From: LMUY01 sp965198895
GTDB taxonomy: Bacteria > Pseudomonadota > Alphaproteobacteria > Acetobacterales > Acetobacteraceae
DNA length: 64,000 bases
Direction: 5' to 3'
Assembly (NCBI GenBank): GCA_965198895.1
Contig: OZ240676.1
Coordinates: forward strand, 1,860,001-1,924,000
In this document: piece after piece, positions 17,569 through 27,532 of the stretch
How positions within the stretch are numbered: the stretch's first letter is position 1
Layout of the letters: the number at the start of each line of letters is the position of its first letter
The notes under the pieces: generated by a model
Told to the model about the DNA's origin: nothing
Seen by the model: only the letters and a program-made list of their open reading frames with translations
The model's database searches: none
Translations under genes and position numbers: made by a program

Positions 17569-19209
17569 TCAGACCCAGTGCCACGTCTCGAGATTCCAGG
17601 TGTTCAATCGGACATTGATGTTGGGCTGATAGCCTTGGAGATTGGATTTCGTCCCTTCGATCTCCGCGTATTGCTGCTGCGGCAGGAACGGCAGGTCGTC
17701 GCGAAGAGCCGCTTGCAGCTTGCGGTAGATCTCGGCGCGCTTGGTTTGATCCAACTCCGCGGCGCCTTCGGCAAGCAACTGGTCCACCACGGGGTTAGAA
17801 TACTGCATGACGTTCTGCCCCGACCCCGTCTTGACCGCGATGGAGGCGCTCGAAAAGTAGTCCGAGGCGTCGGGATCGGGACCCACCATGAAGTCGATGC
17901 CAACGATGGCGGTTTCGAAATGCGACTTGATCCAGTAATCGCCCCACATCACAGCCGGCGGCAGGTTCTTGATCGTCATCTCCACGCCGATCTGCTGCCA
18001 GTCCTGCTGCAGGAATTGCTGCACCTGTTCCCGCAAATGGTTACCCGCAGTGGTCGAACAGATAAACGACAGCTTCACGCCGTCCTTGGCCCGGATACCG
18101 TCTGCTCCCGGCTTCCATCCCGCCGCGTCCAGCGTCGCCTTCGCCTTGGCCATATTGTACTCGTGCGCCGGCAGGTCCGGGTTGTGCGCCCAGGACTGCT
18201 TCGGAAGGTAGGATTCCGACGGCGTAGGATGGCCATAATAGATCTGCTGGATGATGCTGTCCTTGTCGTAGGCATAGTACAGCGCCTGCCGAACGGCCTT
18301 ATCCTGGAACTGCTTCATGCCGAGATTGAAGTAAAAATTCTCGATGAAGGCTTGCGGGACGCTCGACACCTTGCGCCCTTCGAGCTTGACCGCTTCGTCG
18401 TAGTGGTCGGCGGAGATGCCTTGCAGCCCGATATAGTCGATGTCGCCGGTGCGGAATTGCGTGAACAGCACCGTCAGATCGGGGATGTATTTATAGATCG
18501 CCGTCGCCAGCAGTGGCCCGTCGCCGAAATACGCATCGTTGGCGACGAGGGTGATGTGGTCGCCGGGCACACGCTGCTGCCACTTGAAGGGGCCGGTGCC
18601 GATGGGGTTCTGCACGAAGTCGCCGCCCATTACGGGTTCGTTGGCAAGCTTGTGCTGCGGCACGATGTAGGTCCAGGCCAGGATGGAGATGTAGGGCGCA
18701 AATGTCTTCTTCATCTTCCAAGTGATGCGGTCGGGCGCCGGCGTCTGGATGTCGGTGACCAACTCGTGGCCGGTGCGGCTATAGGCGGGGAAGTCCGGCG
18801 AAATGATGCTCTCGAGCGTGAACTTCACGTCCGCCGAGGTGAATGGCGTGCCGTCGTGCCACTTGGCATCCGGCCGCAGCTTGATCGCCCAAGTCAGCCC
18901 GTCGGCGGACACGCCGCCATTGGCCACCGTCGGTATCTCTGCCGCTAGGCGCGGCAGCAGCTTGCCGCTCGGGTCCACCGTCCAGAGCGGCGAAAACAGC
19001 GCCATGTAGACGCCCTCGTCCACCTCGATATGGGGGCGGCGCGGGTCGAATACGGTGGGTTCCTGCGACAGGCCGATGACGACCTGGCCGGTCGGCTTTG
19101 GCTTCGTACCCTGGGCGAAGCCGGGCCGGGCGGCCAGCAACGCACCGGCCGCGGCCGTGGTGATTAGCAATTGGCGCCGGGTCGGGCTCAGAGGGACATC
19201 GTTCGGCAT
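17569..19209 (-). CDS. Family 5 solute-binding protein of a peptide-type ABC importer
   Basis: This 546-residue periplasmic protein binds the substrate of the ABC importer encoded upstream. It has a Tat-like signal (SPTRRQLLITTAAAG, with a cleavage region near GFAQG). The SBP_bac_5 fold is marked by WAIKLRPDAKWHDGTPFTSADVKFTLE and ALYYAYDKDSI. AGGAG at 19216-19220 fixes the start at 19209. It is the last gene of a six-gene operon: FAD oxidase, two permeases, two ATPases, binding protein. Family 5 proteins bind peptides, opines, nickel or glutathione; the oxidase suggests an N-substituted amino acid. Confidence 0.9.
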   Translation of the reverse strand: MPNDVPLSPTRRQLLITTAAAGALLAARPGFAQGTKPKPTGQVVIGLSQEPTVFDPRRPHIEVDEGVYMALFSPLWTVDPSGKLLPRLAAEIPTVANGGVSADGLTWAIKLRPDAKWHDGTPFTSADVKFTLESIISPDFPAYSRTGHELVTDIQTPAPDRITWKMKKTFAPYISILAWTYIVPQHKLANEPVMGGDFVQNPIGTGPFKWQQRVPGDHITLVANDAYFGDGPLLATAIYKYIPDLTVLFTQFRTGDIDYIGLQGISADHYDEAVKLEGRKVSSVPQAFIENFYFNLGMKQFQDKAVRQALYYAYDKDSIIQQIYYGHPTPSESYLPKQSWAHNPDLPAHEYNMAKAKATLDAAGWKPGADGIRAKDGVKLSFICSTTAGNHLREQVQQFLQQDWQQIGVEMTIKNLPPAVMWGDYWIKSHFETAIVGIDFMVGPDPDASDYFSSASIAVKTGSGQNVMQYSNPVVDQLLAEGAAELDQTKRAEIYRKLQAALRDDLPFLPQQQYAEIEGTKSNLQGYQPNINVRLNTWNLETWHWV

Positions 19210-19215
19210 TGTAAG

Positions 19216-19220
19216 CTCCT
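19216..19220 (-). promoter_or_regulatory. Ribosome binding site of the family 5 binding protein
   Basis: AGGAG on the minus strand lies six bases before the ATG at 19209, supporting that start over one 54 bases further upstream. Confidence 0.6.
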
Positions 19221-19231
19221 GGGTTAGCGGA

Positions 19232-20226
<995 letters not shown>

Positions 20227-20230
<4 letters not shown>

Positions 20231-21234
20231 GCCACCAACTCCCGCCAGCGGGCGCAGCGCACGGCGTGGTGCAGCGCCGCGGCTTCGAGCGGGGGGCGCG
20301 CGGCCTCGCAGCGGTCGCGGCGATGGGCGCAGCGGGGAGCGAACAGGCAGCCCGGTGGCCGCGCGCGCGGGTCGGGCACGTTGCCGGCGATGGCGGTCAG
20401 GCGCCCGCCCTGGAGGCGCCGCCGCACGTGGTCCAGCCGGGGAACAGAGCCGATCAATCCCGCACTGTATGGCATCAAGGGGCGACCGAGCAGGGTTGCC
20501 ACGGGGGCGTCCTCCACCACCTGGCCGGCGTACATCACCAGCACCCGGTCCGCGATTTCCGCCACGACGCCGAGGTTGTGGGTGATGAAGATCACCGACA
20601 TGCCGGTCTCCCGCTGCAGGCCGCGCAGCAGTTCGAGGATCTGCGCCTGGATGGTGACGTCGAGCGCGGTGGTGGGCTCATCCGCGATCAGCACGCGCGG
20701 GCGGCAGGCGAGCGCCATGGCGATCATCGCACGCTGCCGCTGCCCGCCGGACAGCTGGTGCGGGTAGGCGCGGGCCCGCAAGGCGGGCTCCGGGATGCCG
20801 ACATGGCCCAGTAGTTCCACCGCCCGAGCCTCCGCCGCGCGAGCGGTGACGGGTTCGTGCGCGCGCAATCCCTCAGCGATCTGCGCGCCGATTCGATGCA
20901 CCGGGTTCAGCGAGGTCATCGGCTCCTGGAAGATCATGCCGAGGTCACGGCCCCGCACCTGCGTCATGCGTCCCTCCGGCAGTGACAGCAGGTCGAGCGC
21001 TTCCCCGCTGGCGCGCGTCAGCACGGCGCGGCCGCGCACCGTGCAGCCGGGCGGCTCGCCGAGCAGGCGCATCAGCGCCAGGGCGGTGACGCTTTTGCCG
21101 GACGAGGATTCGCCAACGATGGCCAGTGTTTCCCCCTCGGCGAGGGTGAACGACACGCCGTCAACGGCGTCCACCACGCCGCGCTCGCCCTTGAAGCGCA
21201 CGTGCAGGTCGTCAACGCGGAGCACGTCGGTCAT
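20227..21234 (-). CDS. Peptide ABC importer ATPase (OppD/DppD type)
   Basis: This 335-residue partner ATPase has Walker A GESSSGKSV, Q-loop MIFQEPMTSLNPVHRIG, signature LSGGQRQRAMIAMAL, Walker B LIADEPTTALDVTIQAQ and FITHNLGVV. It carries the same type of C-terminal extension with a CLFAPRCAHRRDRC segment. The start at 21234 gives the standard N-terminus; upstream in-frame sequence belongs to the repeat element at 21243-21375. It forms a heterodimer with the OppF-type ATPase. Confidence 0.93.
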
Positions 21235-21242
21235 TGCGCTGT

Positions 21243-21375
21243 CTTGCCAGGCCTTGAGCCTGGTATCCACGGGCCAGCAACCGCAACCGGCCTGACCAGT
21301 TTGACAGCGGAATGCACGCGCGCTCGACGCGTCTCGTCGGACCCCGCGGATACCAGGCTCAAGGCGTGGCATGAC
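21243..21375. repeat. Palindromic repeat element, copy 1 (BIME-like)
   Basis: Two small palindromes face each other: CCAGGC-CTTGA-GCCTGG at 21247-21263 and the imperfect CCAGGC-TCAAG-GCGTGG at 21353-21369. They are flanked by GTATCCACG-like and CATGAC-like ends. The interior (GACCAGT 21294-21300, GAATGCA 21309-21315) matches, in reverse complement, the interior of copy 2 at 52499-52636. This copy lies in the 154-base gap between an ATPase gene and a permease gene of one operon. Confidence 0.7.
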
Positions 21376-21388
21376 GGTACGGGGGGTT

Positions 21389-22273
21389 TCACCGGTTCAC
21401 GTCCAGGCGCGGGTCCAGCGCGTCGCGCAACCCGTCGCCGAGGAAGTTGAGCCCGGTGACGGCCAGCGTAATGGTGGCGCCTGGGAACAGCGCCAGCCAC
21501 GGAGCGCTCGTCAGATACTCCTGGGCCGCGTTCAGCATGTTGCCCCACGAGGGCGTCGGCGGCTGGATGCCGTAGCCGAGATACGACACGTAGGATTCCA
21601 GCAGGATCGCGCGGGCCACGTTCAGCGTCGCCGCGACCACGATCGGGGCGAGCACGTTTGGCAGCAATTCCCGCAGCATCAGGTGGGCGTCCGACACGCC
21701 GATCGCCTCCGCCGCCACAGCGTAATCCCGCTCCCGCAAGGATCGCACCTGGCCCTCGACGACGCGGGCGACCTCCATCCAGGCGGTCAGCGCGACGATG
21801 AGGGTGATGGTGACGACGCCGGGGCTGACCAGGGCGGCCAAGGTGAGCAGCAGAAAGATGGAGGGGAAGCACAGCACCGCGTCCACCAGGCGCATCAACG
21901 CCGTACCGGTCCAGCCGCCGTAGAATCCGGCGAGCAGTCCCACCGCTACGCCCACGGCGGTGCTGAGCGCCATCGCGGCAAAGCCCACGAACAGCGAGAT
22001 CCGCCCCGCCAGCAGCAGCCGCACCAGCAGGTCCCGCCCCAACTGGTCCGAGCCCAGCCAATGCGGCCCGGCGAACGGCGCCTGGAAACGATGCCGCAGG
22101 TCGATGGTGAGCGGCCCGTAGGGCGACAGGTAGGGCCCCACCACGCAGGCCAGCACCAGCACCACGATCGCTCCCGCGCCGAACAACGCCAGCCGGTGGC
22201 GCAGGAAACGGCGCAACGCTGGCCGGCGGGCGCGGGGCGGAAAGGCCAGACTTGCGCCCAGAGTAGCGCTCAT
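21389..22273 (-). CDS. Peptide ABC importer permease (DppC type)
   Basis: This 294-residue inner-membrane permease has an N-terminal OppC-type segment with one span and the DLRHRFQAPFAGPHWLGSDQ motif. A BPD_transp_1 domain with about five spans contains the coupling-helix (EAA) loop around RDYAVAAEAIGVS. Its ATG overlaps the DppB-type stop (22270-22273). The gap after it holds the BIME-like repeat. Confidence 0.92.
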   Translation of the reverse strand: MSATLGASLAFPPRARRPALRRFLRHRLALFGAGAIVVLVLACVVGPYLSPYGPLTIDLRHRFQAPFAGPHWLGSDQLGRDLLVRLLLAGRISLFVGFAAMALSTAVGVAVGLLAGFYGGWTGTALMRLVDAVLCFPSIFLLLTLAALVSPGVVTITLIVALTAWMEVARVVEGQVRSLRERDYAVAAEAIGVSDAHLMLRELLPNVLAPIVVAATLNVARAILLESYVSYLGYGIQPPTPSWGNMLNAAQEYLTSAPWLALFPGATITLAVTGLNFLGDGLRDALDPRLDVNR

Positions 22274-23220
22274 GCCAGCCGGATCCGCGGGTCGGCGATG
22301 ACATACAGCAGGTCGGCCAGCAAATTGCCCACCAGCACCAGCAGGGCGGAGAACATCAGCAGCCCCATCACGACGGGATAGTCGCGGTAGCCGATCGAAT
22401 CGAGGAACAGCCGCCCCATGCCGGGCCAGGTGAACACCGTCTCCGTCACCAGCGCGCCGCCGAGCACCGTGGGCAGTTGCAAGCCGGCGATGGTGATCAT
22501 CGGCAGCAGCGCGTTGCGCAGGGCATGGTGGATCAGTACAGCGTGGCGGCGCAGCCCCTTGGCGCGGGCGGTGCGGATATAGTCCTGGTTCACCACGTCC
22601 AGCATCGAGGCGCGCATGTAGCGGCTCCAGGTCGCGATCGTGACCAGCGTCAGCACCAGGCAGGGCAGCACCAGATGGCGCGTGTAATCCAGCAGGCTCT
22701 GCGTGCCGTTGGAGTACATGTTCCCCGACGGCAGCCAGCCGAGCCAGACGGAGAACACGTAGATCATCACCAGGCCGAACCAGAACGTGGGCACCGACAG
22801 TGCCACCATCGCCCCGATCGTGGCCAGGTAGTCGGCGAACGAATAGCGTCGGATCGCCCCCAACACCCCGACCCACGTACCCCCCAGGATGGCGAGCAGG
22901 GTGGACGAGCCCATCAACTCGAGCGTGGCGCCGAGATGGGACGTGATCACCGCCAGCACCGGTGACTGGTCGCGGTAGGACCGCCCCCAATCACCGCTCA
23001 GCAGGTGCCCGGCCCAGGCGAGGTATTGAATCGGCAGCGGCTGGTCGAGCCCCATCTGATGCGAGATTTGCGCCAGCGTCGCCGCCGACATGCCCGGCGT
23101 CAGCGCGAACTGGCTGAGCGGCCCGCCCGGGGTGAGGTGCAGCAGGCCGAACCCGATCATCGACACCAGCACGAGCAACACCGCGCTCTGACCCAACCGG
23201 CGAACGATGTAGCGAAGCAC
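22270..23220 (-). CDS. Peptide ABC importer permease (DppB type)
   Basis: This 316-residue permease has the OppB/DppB start MLRYIVRRLGQSAVLLVLVS, a periplasmic region with GLDQPLPIQYLAWAGHLLSGDWGRS, and six spans. The coupling loop is DYIRTARAKGL. It pairs with the DppC-type permease to form the membrane channel. Five bases separate it from the oxidase gene upstream. Confidence 0.93.
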   Translation of the reverse strand: MLRYIVRRLGQSAVLLVLVSMIGFGLLHLTPGGPLSQFALTPGMSAATLAQISHQMGLDQPLPIQYLAWAGHLLSGDWGRSYRDQSPVLAVITSHLGATLELMGSSTLLAILGGTWVGVLGAIRRYSFADYLATIGAMVALSVPTFWFGLVMIYVFSVWLGWLPSGNMYSNGTQSLLDYTRHLVLPCLVLTLVTIATWSRYMRASMLDVVNQDYIRTARAKGLRRHAVLIHHALRNALLPMITIAGLQLPTVLGGALVTETVFTWPGMGRLFLDSIGYRDYPVVMGLLMFSALLVLVGNLLADLLYVIADPRIRLA

Positions 23221-23225
23221 CGCCG

Positions 23226-24404
23226 CTATCCGTGCAGCGTGAGCGGGGCGGTAGCGCCGACGCCGCCCGCGAAGCGCCCGAGTGCGAAGGGAGCGATCGG
23301 AAGGTTCGGCGTCTCGTCCCGCGCCAGCGCAGACAGGATGCGGCCGGTGACTGGGCCAAGGCAGAAACCATGGCCTGAGAAACCCATTCCGAGCACAAGG
23401 CCGCGCACCTGTTCGCTCCGCTCGATCACGGGAAGGGCGTCCGGGGTGGAGTCGATCAGCCCGACCCAGGCCTCATCCAGCGCCGCTTCCAAGGCGGCCG
23501 GTACGAGCGCGCCGAACAGTGCGGCGACGTGCGCAACATCCCCGACGCGGGGACGCAGCGCTGGGCCGGGGTGGCGCTTACCGGGCGCGTCGCCCTGCGC
23601 GAAGGCGAGCGGCTGCGGGAAGGGTTCGTCCGCGCCGGTGAAGCGGAACCGGCCGTCCCGCTCCTGCCGCCCGGCGCACGAGGCATCCGCGACCCCGATT
23701 ACCTGGTCGAGCACGCAGGCACCCGGCACCGTGCGCAACAGCGTCACCGCGCGTGGCTCCATCGGGACATGCACCCCGAGCGGGGCCAGCAAGGCGTTGC
23801 CCATCACACCTGTCGCCAGCACGGCGGTGCCGCACGGGATGCGGCCTTTATCGGTCCGCACGGCGACCACCCGCCCGTCCTCTTGTTCAATCTCCAAGGC
23901 CTGCTGGCCAAAGCGTAACACGGCCCCTGCCCGTTCGGCCGCCGCCACGAAAGCCGCCACCGTCGCGTGCGGATCGGCATGCCCGTCGGTGGGGCAGTAC
24001 GAGGCGCCGAGCACCTCGCGCGAAACGGCCGGTGCCCGCTCCCGCAACTGCGCCTGGTTCAGCAGGGTGAGTGCCAACCCGGCAGCATTCTGCTCGGCGA
24101 CCATGGCGGCGAGTTCGGTGAGATGCTCCGGCGTGCGTGCAAGCCGCAAATTGCCACCCTGGATATAGTGCGTGGGGGCGTCGAGCTTGGCCGCGAGATG
24201 CTCCCAATCGGCGACGGCCGCCTGGGCCAGAGGCAGTTCCGCCGGGTTGCGGCCTGATTGGCGGACGCCCGCGAGCGTCCAGCCACTAGCCATCGCGGCC
24301 GGGCCCCAACGGTCGAGCAGCACGACGGACACGCCGGACATCGCCAATTCGTAGGCGGTTGCTGCCCCACTGATCCCCGCACCGACCACGACGACGTCCG
24401 GCAT
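23226..24404 (-). CDS. FAD-dependent amino-acid/amine oxidase (DAO family)
   Basis: This 392-residue flavoprotein has the N-terminal dinucleotide fold VVVVGAGISGAATAYEL (residues 3-20), GNLRLA, and a C-terminal FAD motif GFSGHGFCLGPVTGRI. That is the layout of glycine/sarcosine/D-amino-acid oxidases and opine-oxidase B-type subunits. It is the first gene of the ABC importer operon, so its substrate is probably the imported compound. The ATG at 24404 starts directly at the FAD fold and has GAGGCGAG upstream. It is divergent from the cysteine-dioxygenase-like gene. Confidence 0.88.
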   Translation of the reverse strand: MPDVVVVGAGISGAATAYELAMSGVSVVLLDRWGPAAMASGWTLAGVRQSGRNPAELPLAQAAVADWEHLAAKLDAPTHYIQGGNLRLARTPEHLTELAAMVAEQNAAGLALTLLNQAQLRERAPAVSREVLGASYCPTDGHADPHATVAAFVAAAERAGAVLRFGQQALEIEQEDGRVVAVRTDKGRIPCGTAVLATGVMGNALLAPLGVHVPMEPRAVTLLRTVPGACVLDQVIGVADASCAGRQERDGRFRFTGADEPFPQPLAFAQGDAPGKRHPGPALRPRVGDVAHVAALFGALVPAALEAALDEAWVGLIDSTPDALPVIERSEQVRGLVLGMGFSGHGFCLGPVTGRILSALARDETPNLPIAPFALGRFAGGVGATAPLTLHG

Positions 24405-24574
24405 TCCGATCTCGCCTCGTTTCACACAAGCTACACCATTCAAGGCTCGTGCCAGCCCGGCCGAACCAAAAAGGTAACGAGATCGCGAACCATTATTCTC
24501 TACTTGACAGGTAGGAATTGGATAACGCCTAGTATCGCTACGGATCGGGTAACGTTCTCCCAAATCCCAGGTAA

Positions 24575-24582
24575 AAGGAGGT
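24575..24582 (+). promoter_or_regulatory. Strong ribosome binding site
   Basis: AAGGAGGT lies six bases before the ATG at 24589, among the best Shine-Dalgarno matches in the window. It argues that the cysteine-dioxygenase-like gene is actively translated. Confidence 0.7.
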
Positions 24583-24588
24583 CGTTCC

Positions 24589-25170
24589 ATGACGAACTAT
24601 GCAGGCCTGAGCATAGCCGGCACGTATCATGTTTCATCTCTCGTGATCGGCCAGCAACAATCCGTCGAACCGTTCCTGACACACCGGCTCATTCTCGACA
24701 TCGACCACATGATCGCGTCGGGGCAGCCGGCAATACATGAGGCTGTCGCTGCTATATTGGCCAAGGGCGTCGACAAGCCGGAATTGCTGGATGGTCTCGC
24801 CTGCGACGGTGCGGCTGAGCAGACCACCAGGCATCTGCTCCACGAGGGGGCCGACCACTGCGTCGTCGCGATCGTGTGGATGCCCGGACAGATGTCGCCG
24901 ATCCAAGCCAGCCCGTTCTGGTCGACGTTGGGCGTCCACACCGGTGAACTCGTCGAGACATCTTTCAAGCCCAGGAAGGACCCTGTTCCCGGTAGCAGCG
25001 CGCTGCGCGTGACAGGTTGCCGCCATCTTCGGGCAGGTATGGTCAGAAGCCGCCCAGGCAGCGACACCGATTTCCGCCGCGTGGCCAATCTCGGCGATCA
25101 CCCTGCCGTGTCCGTCCATGTCTATGGGGTCGCTTACGATCGGCTGTCGCCCAAATCGAACCAGGTCTAA
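24589..25170 (+). CDS. Cysteine-dioxygenase-like cupin lacking its metal ligands
   Basis: This 193-residue protein follows the bacterial cysteine dioxygenase (CDO) pattern: TTRHLLHEGADHCVVAIVW, GVHTGELVETSF, RVANLGDHPAVSVHVYG. Against rat CDO the carboxylate-binding Arg60 matches Arg81, and His155/Tyr157 match His177/Tyr179. The iron ligands His86, His88 and His140 correspond to Gln106, Ser108 and Arg163, so none is kept. Iron-dependent cysteine oxidation is therefore unlikely. The frame is intact, and a strong AAGGAGGT precedes it. It is divergent from the oxidase operon and ends in a 4-base overlap with the convergent LysR gene. Confidence 0.7.
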   Translation: MTNYAGLSIAGTYHVSSLVIGQQQSVEPFLTHRLILDIDHMIASGQPAIHEAVAAILAKGVDKPELLDGLACDGAAEQTTRHLLHEGADHCVVAIVWMPGQMSPIQASPFWSTLGVHTGELVETSFKPRKDPVPGSSALRVTGCRHLRAGMVRSRPGSDTDFRRVANLGDHPAVSVHVYGVAYDRLSPKSNQV

Positions 25171-26105
25171 TTGGACCCAATCTGGGCCGGCTGAGCAGCT
25201 TCGGGCGTGGCGATACCCACCAGCCACTTTCGGAACGTCTCGCCGGCTGCATTGGCCGGACCATGTTTCGGGAAATAGGCGAAGTAGGCCCGCGCCGGCA
25301 GGCTTATGTCAGGAAAGGGCGTCACCAATCGCCCCGCGGCGAGATCATCGCCGACCAGCGTGGTTGGCCCCATCGCGACGCCTAGACCATCGATGGCGGC
25401 CTGGATCGCCAGATAGAAGTGATCCAGCGTCAAGGTCGCCGCTGGCTGCAGCCCGGCATGACCACCCTCGATGAGCCAGTCGCGCCAGAGCCGCGGCATG
25501 GTGGCGACGTGAAGCAAGGTGTGCCGCTCCAAGTCGGCGACCGTTTTCAGCGCGTTCCGCTTCAGGATGGCCGGGCTGCAAACGGGTAGCCGGCGCTCGC
25601 CGACCACGGGGTATGAACCGTAGCCGTGAAACGTATCCGGCCCGCCGCGGATCACCACGTCATAATCTTCCGGTAGCGCATCGACCGGATCGTTGGAAGT
25701 GGTCAGCCGCACCTCGATGCCGGGATGATCCCTGCGGAACAGCGTCAGGCGCGGCAGCAACCAGCGTAGGCTGAACGTTGCCAGGGCGTTGACCCGCAAC
25801 ATCGTTGCGGCCGGTTCACCACCCCGGTCCCTATGCTGCCGGGCTGCCAATGAGATGCGGTCGAGCGCCGGGCCGAACTCGGCCAGTAGCGCCTCGCCAT
25901 CCGGCGTCAACGCCACGCCCCGGCTCTGCCGTCGAAACAGTGCGGGCCTGCCGAGCCAGTCTTCGAGCAGGTGGACCTGACGGCTGACCGCCCCGTGGGT
26001 CACCCCGAGTTCCTCCGCTGCCTCCTTGAAGCTGCCATGGCGGGCGGCGGCTTCGAAGGCGCGGACCGCATTCAACGGCGGAAGCTGGCGTGAGTTACGA
26101 AGCAT
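25167..26105 (-). CDS. LysR-family transcriptional regulator (GcvA-like)
   Basis: This 312-residue protein has an N-terminal winged helix-turn-helix (LPPLNAVRAFEAAARHGSFKEAAEELGVTHGAVSRQV written in part: FKEAAEELGVTHGAVSRQV, residues 26-44). The LysR effector-binding domain follows (about residues 95-300). The start PPLNAVRAFEAAARH is typical of the GcvA subgroup. It is divergent from the MFS/ABC operon across 129 bases, so that operon is its most likely target; the effector is unknown. Confidence 0.92.
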   Translation of the reverse strand: MLRNSRQLPPLNAVRAFEAAARHGSFKEAAEELGVTHGAVSRQVHLLEDWLGRPALFRRQSRGVALTPDGEALLAEFGPALDRISLAARQHRDRGGEPAATMLRVNALATFSLRWLLPRLTLFRRDHPGIEVRLTTSNDPVDALPEDYDVVIRGGPDTFHGYGSYPVVGERRLPVCSPAILKRNALKTVADLERHTLLHVATMPRLWRDWLIEGGHAGLQPAATLTLDHFYLAIQAAIDGLGVAMGPTTLVGDDLAAGRLVTPFPDISLPARAYFAYFPKHGPANAAGETFRKWLVGIATPEAAQPAQIGSN

Positions 26106-26219
26106 GACGTGAGCTTTCCTGACCTATTCATGCAGAATAGATCGTTTGTTAGCTCGTGTTTAGGCGTCCATCCTACCCAGTGTGAGATTTTCGCCGCCGC
26201 GCTGGAACGGCGGCATCAT

Positions 26220-26228
26220 AAGGAGGAA
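26220..26228 (+). promoter_or_regulatory. Ribosome binding site of the MFS gene
   Basis: AAGGAGGAA lies six bases before the ATG at 26235, which fixes that start against an in-frame ATG 126 bases upstream. Confidence 0.7.
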
Positions 26229-26234
26229 CCACGG

Positions 26235-27452
26235 ATGAGCCGCCTCACCGCTCTCATGCCTGCCGTGACGGACCTGCCGGACAAGTCGCGCGCCCGTCGC
26301 ACCCTGGCCCTCGCTGGTCTCGCCCATGCACTGCATGACGGCCTCACCGACATGATCTACGTGCTCCTGCCGGTGTGGCAGTCCCAGTTCGCACTCAGCT
26401 ACAGCGCGCTGGCGCTCCTCCGCGCCCTTTACGTGGGCAGCTTGGCGGCCCTGGGGGTCCCCTCCGGTCATCTCGCGCGATACCTGGACATACGGACCGT
26501 GCTGGTGCTCGGCACGCTGCTGAGTGCCGGTGGCTACGGCTTGGCCGGCTTTTCGGGCGGCCTGGTGGGACTGTGCATCTCACTTGCGCTGGCCGGTGCC
26601 GGCGGCAGCACGCAGCACCCGCTCGCCTCTGCGGCCGTGTCCCGCGCCTACGGCCAAGCAGCCCGCGGCCCGCTCGGCACCTACAATTTCGCGGGCGACA
26701 TCGGCAAGGCGGCGCTCCCGCCCGCAGTCTCGCTGCTGATGACGGTCATGCAGTGGCGCTCTGCACTCTGGGTGGTAGCGGGTCTCGGCGTCCTCGTAGC
26801 GCTGCTGATCGGCTGCCTCATGCCGGCCACTCGGCCGCAGACCGTTCGCAACGGTCCGGCGGCGCCGGCCGCCAGTGCCGCCGGCAAAGGCGGCTTCGGG
26901 CTGCTGCTCGCCATCGGCGTGCTGGACAGCGCGGCCCGTATGGGTTTCCTCCTGTTCCTGCCGTTCCTGCTCCGGGCCAAAGGCGCACCGCTGACGACTG
27001 TGGGCTTGGCTTTGTCCCTGATCTTCATCGGCGGAGCCTGTGGCAAAGCCACGTGCGGCTGGCTCGGAGCACGGATCGGCCTGCTCGCGACCGTCATCAT
27101 GACGGAGGCCGGCACCACGGCACTGATCCTGGCCGTCCTCGCTCTGCCGTTGGTCCCGAGCATGGTTCTGCTGCCGCTGTTGGGCGTGATGCTCAACGGA
27201 ACATCCTCGGTGCTCTATGGCACCGTGCCGGAGCTTGTCACCAACCAGAAAGTCGAACGCGCCTTCGCCTTGTTCTACTCCGGCACGCTCGGATCGAGTG
27301 CATTGGCACCCGTGCTATACGGTCGCCTCGGCGATGCAGCGGGGCCGGCCTGGGCGACCGCCGCGGCGGCTGTGACGGCATTGGGGGTCGTGCCGCTCAT
27401 CCTCGTCCTGTCGCCCCGCCTGGCGTCGTTCACGCCGGGCGGCGCTTCATGA
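26235..27452 (+). CDS. MFS exporter, fosmidomycin-resistance (Fsr) type
   Basis: This 405-residue inner-membrane transporter has twelve predicted spans and a central cytoplasmic loop (about residues 190-215, rich in Ala/Pro). The segment AGLAHALHDGLTDMIYVLLPVWQ and GAGGSTQHPLASAAVSRAYG resemble the Fsr group, whose E. coli member exports fosmidomycin; natural substrates are unknown. It opens a gene run with the ABC importer genes 81 bases downstream and is divergent from the LysR regulator. Confidence 0.85.
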   Translation: MSRLTALMPAVTDLPDKSRARRTLALAGLAHALHDGLTDMIYVLLPVWQSQFALSYSALALLRALYVGSLAALGVPSGHLARYLDIRTVLVLGTLLSAGGYGLAGFSGGLVGLCISLALAGAGGSTQHPLASAAVSRAYGQAARGPLGTYNFAGDIGKAALPPAVSLLMTVMQWRSALWVVAGLGVLVALLIGCLMPATRPQTVRNGPAAPAASAAGKGGFGLLLAIGVLDSAARMGFLLFLPFLLRAKGAPLTTVGLALSLIFIGGACGKATCGWLGARIGLLATVIMTEAGTTALILAVLALPLVPSMVLLPLLGVMLNGTSSVLYGTVPELVTNQKVERAFALFYSGTLGSSALAPVLYGRLGDAAGPAWATAAAAVTALGVVPLILVLSPRLASFTPGGAS

Positions 27453-27532
27453 GGTGGCGTTGACAGCGGGCCGTTTCGCCTCTCGACTGCGGCCGACCCG
27501 GCGCAATCCAGCTGGACTGGAAGAGAAACGAC

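Noticed and set aside
24504..24535. TTGACA at 24504 and TAGTAT at 24530 as a sigma-70 promoter for the cysteine-dioxygenase-like gene.
   Set aside because: The spacing is 20 bases, too long for a confident call, although a promoter is expected in this gap.
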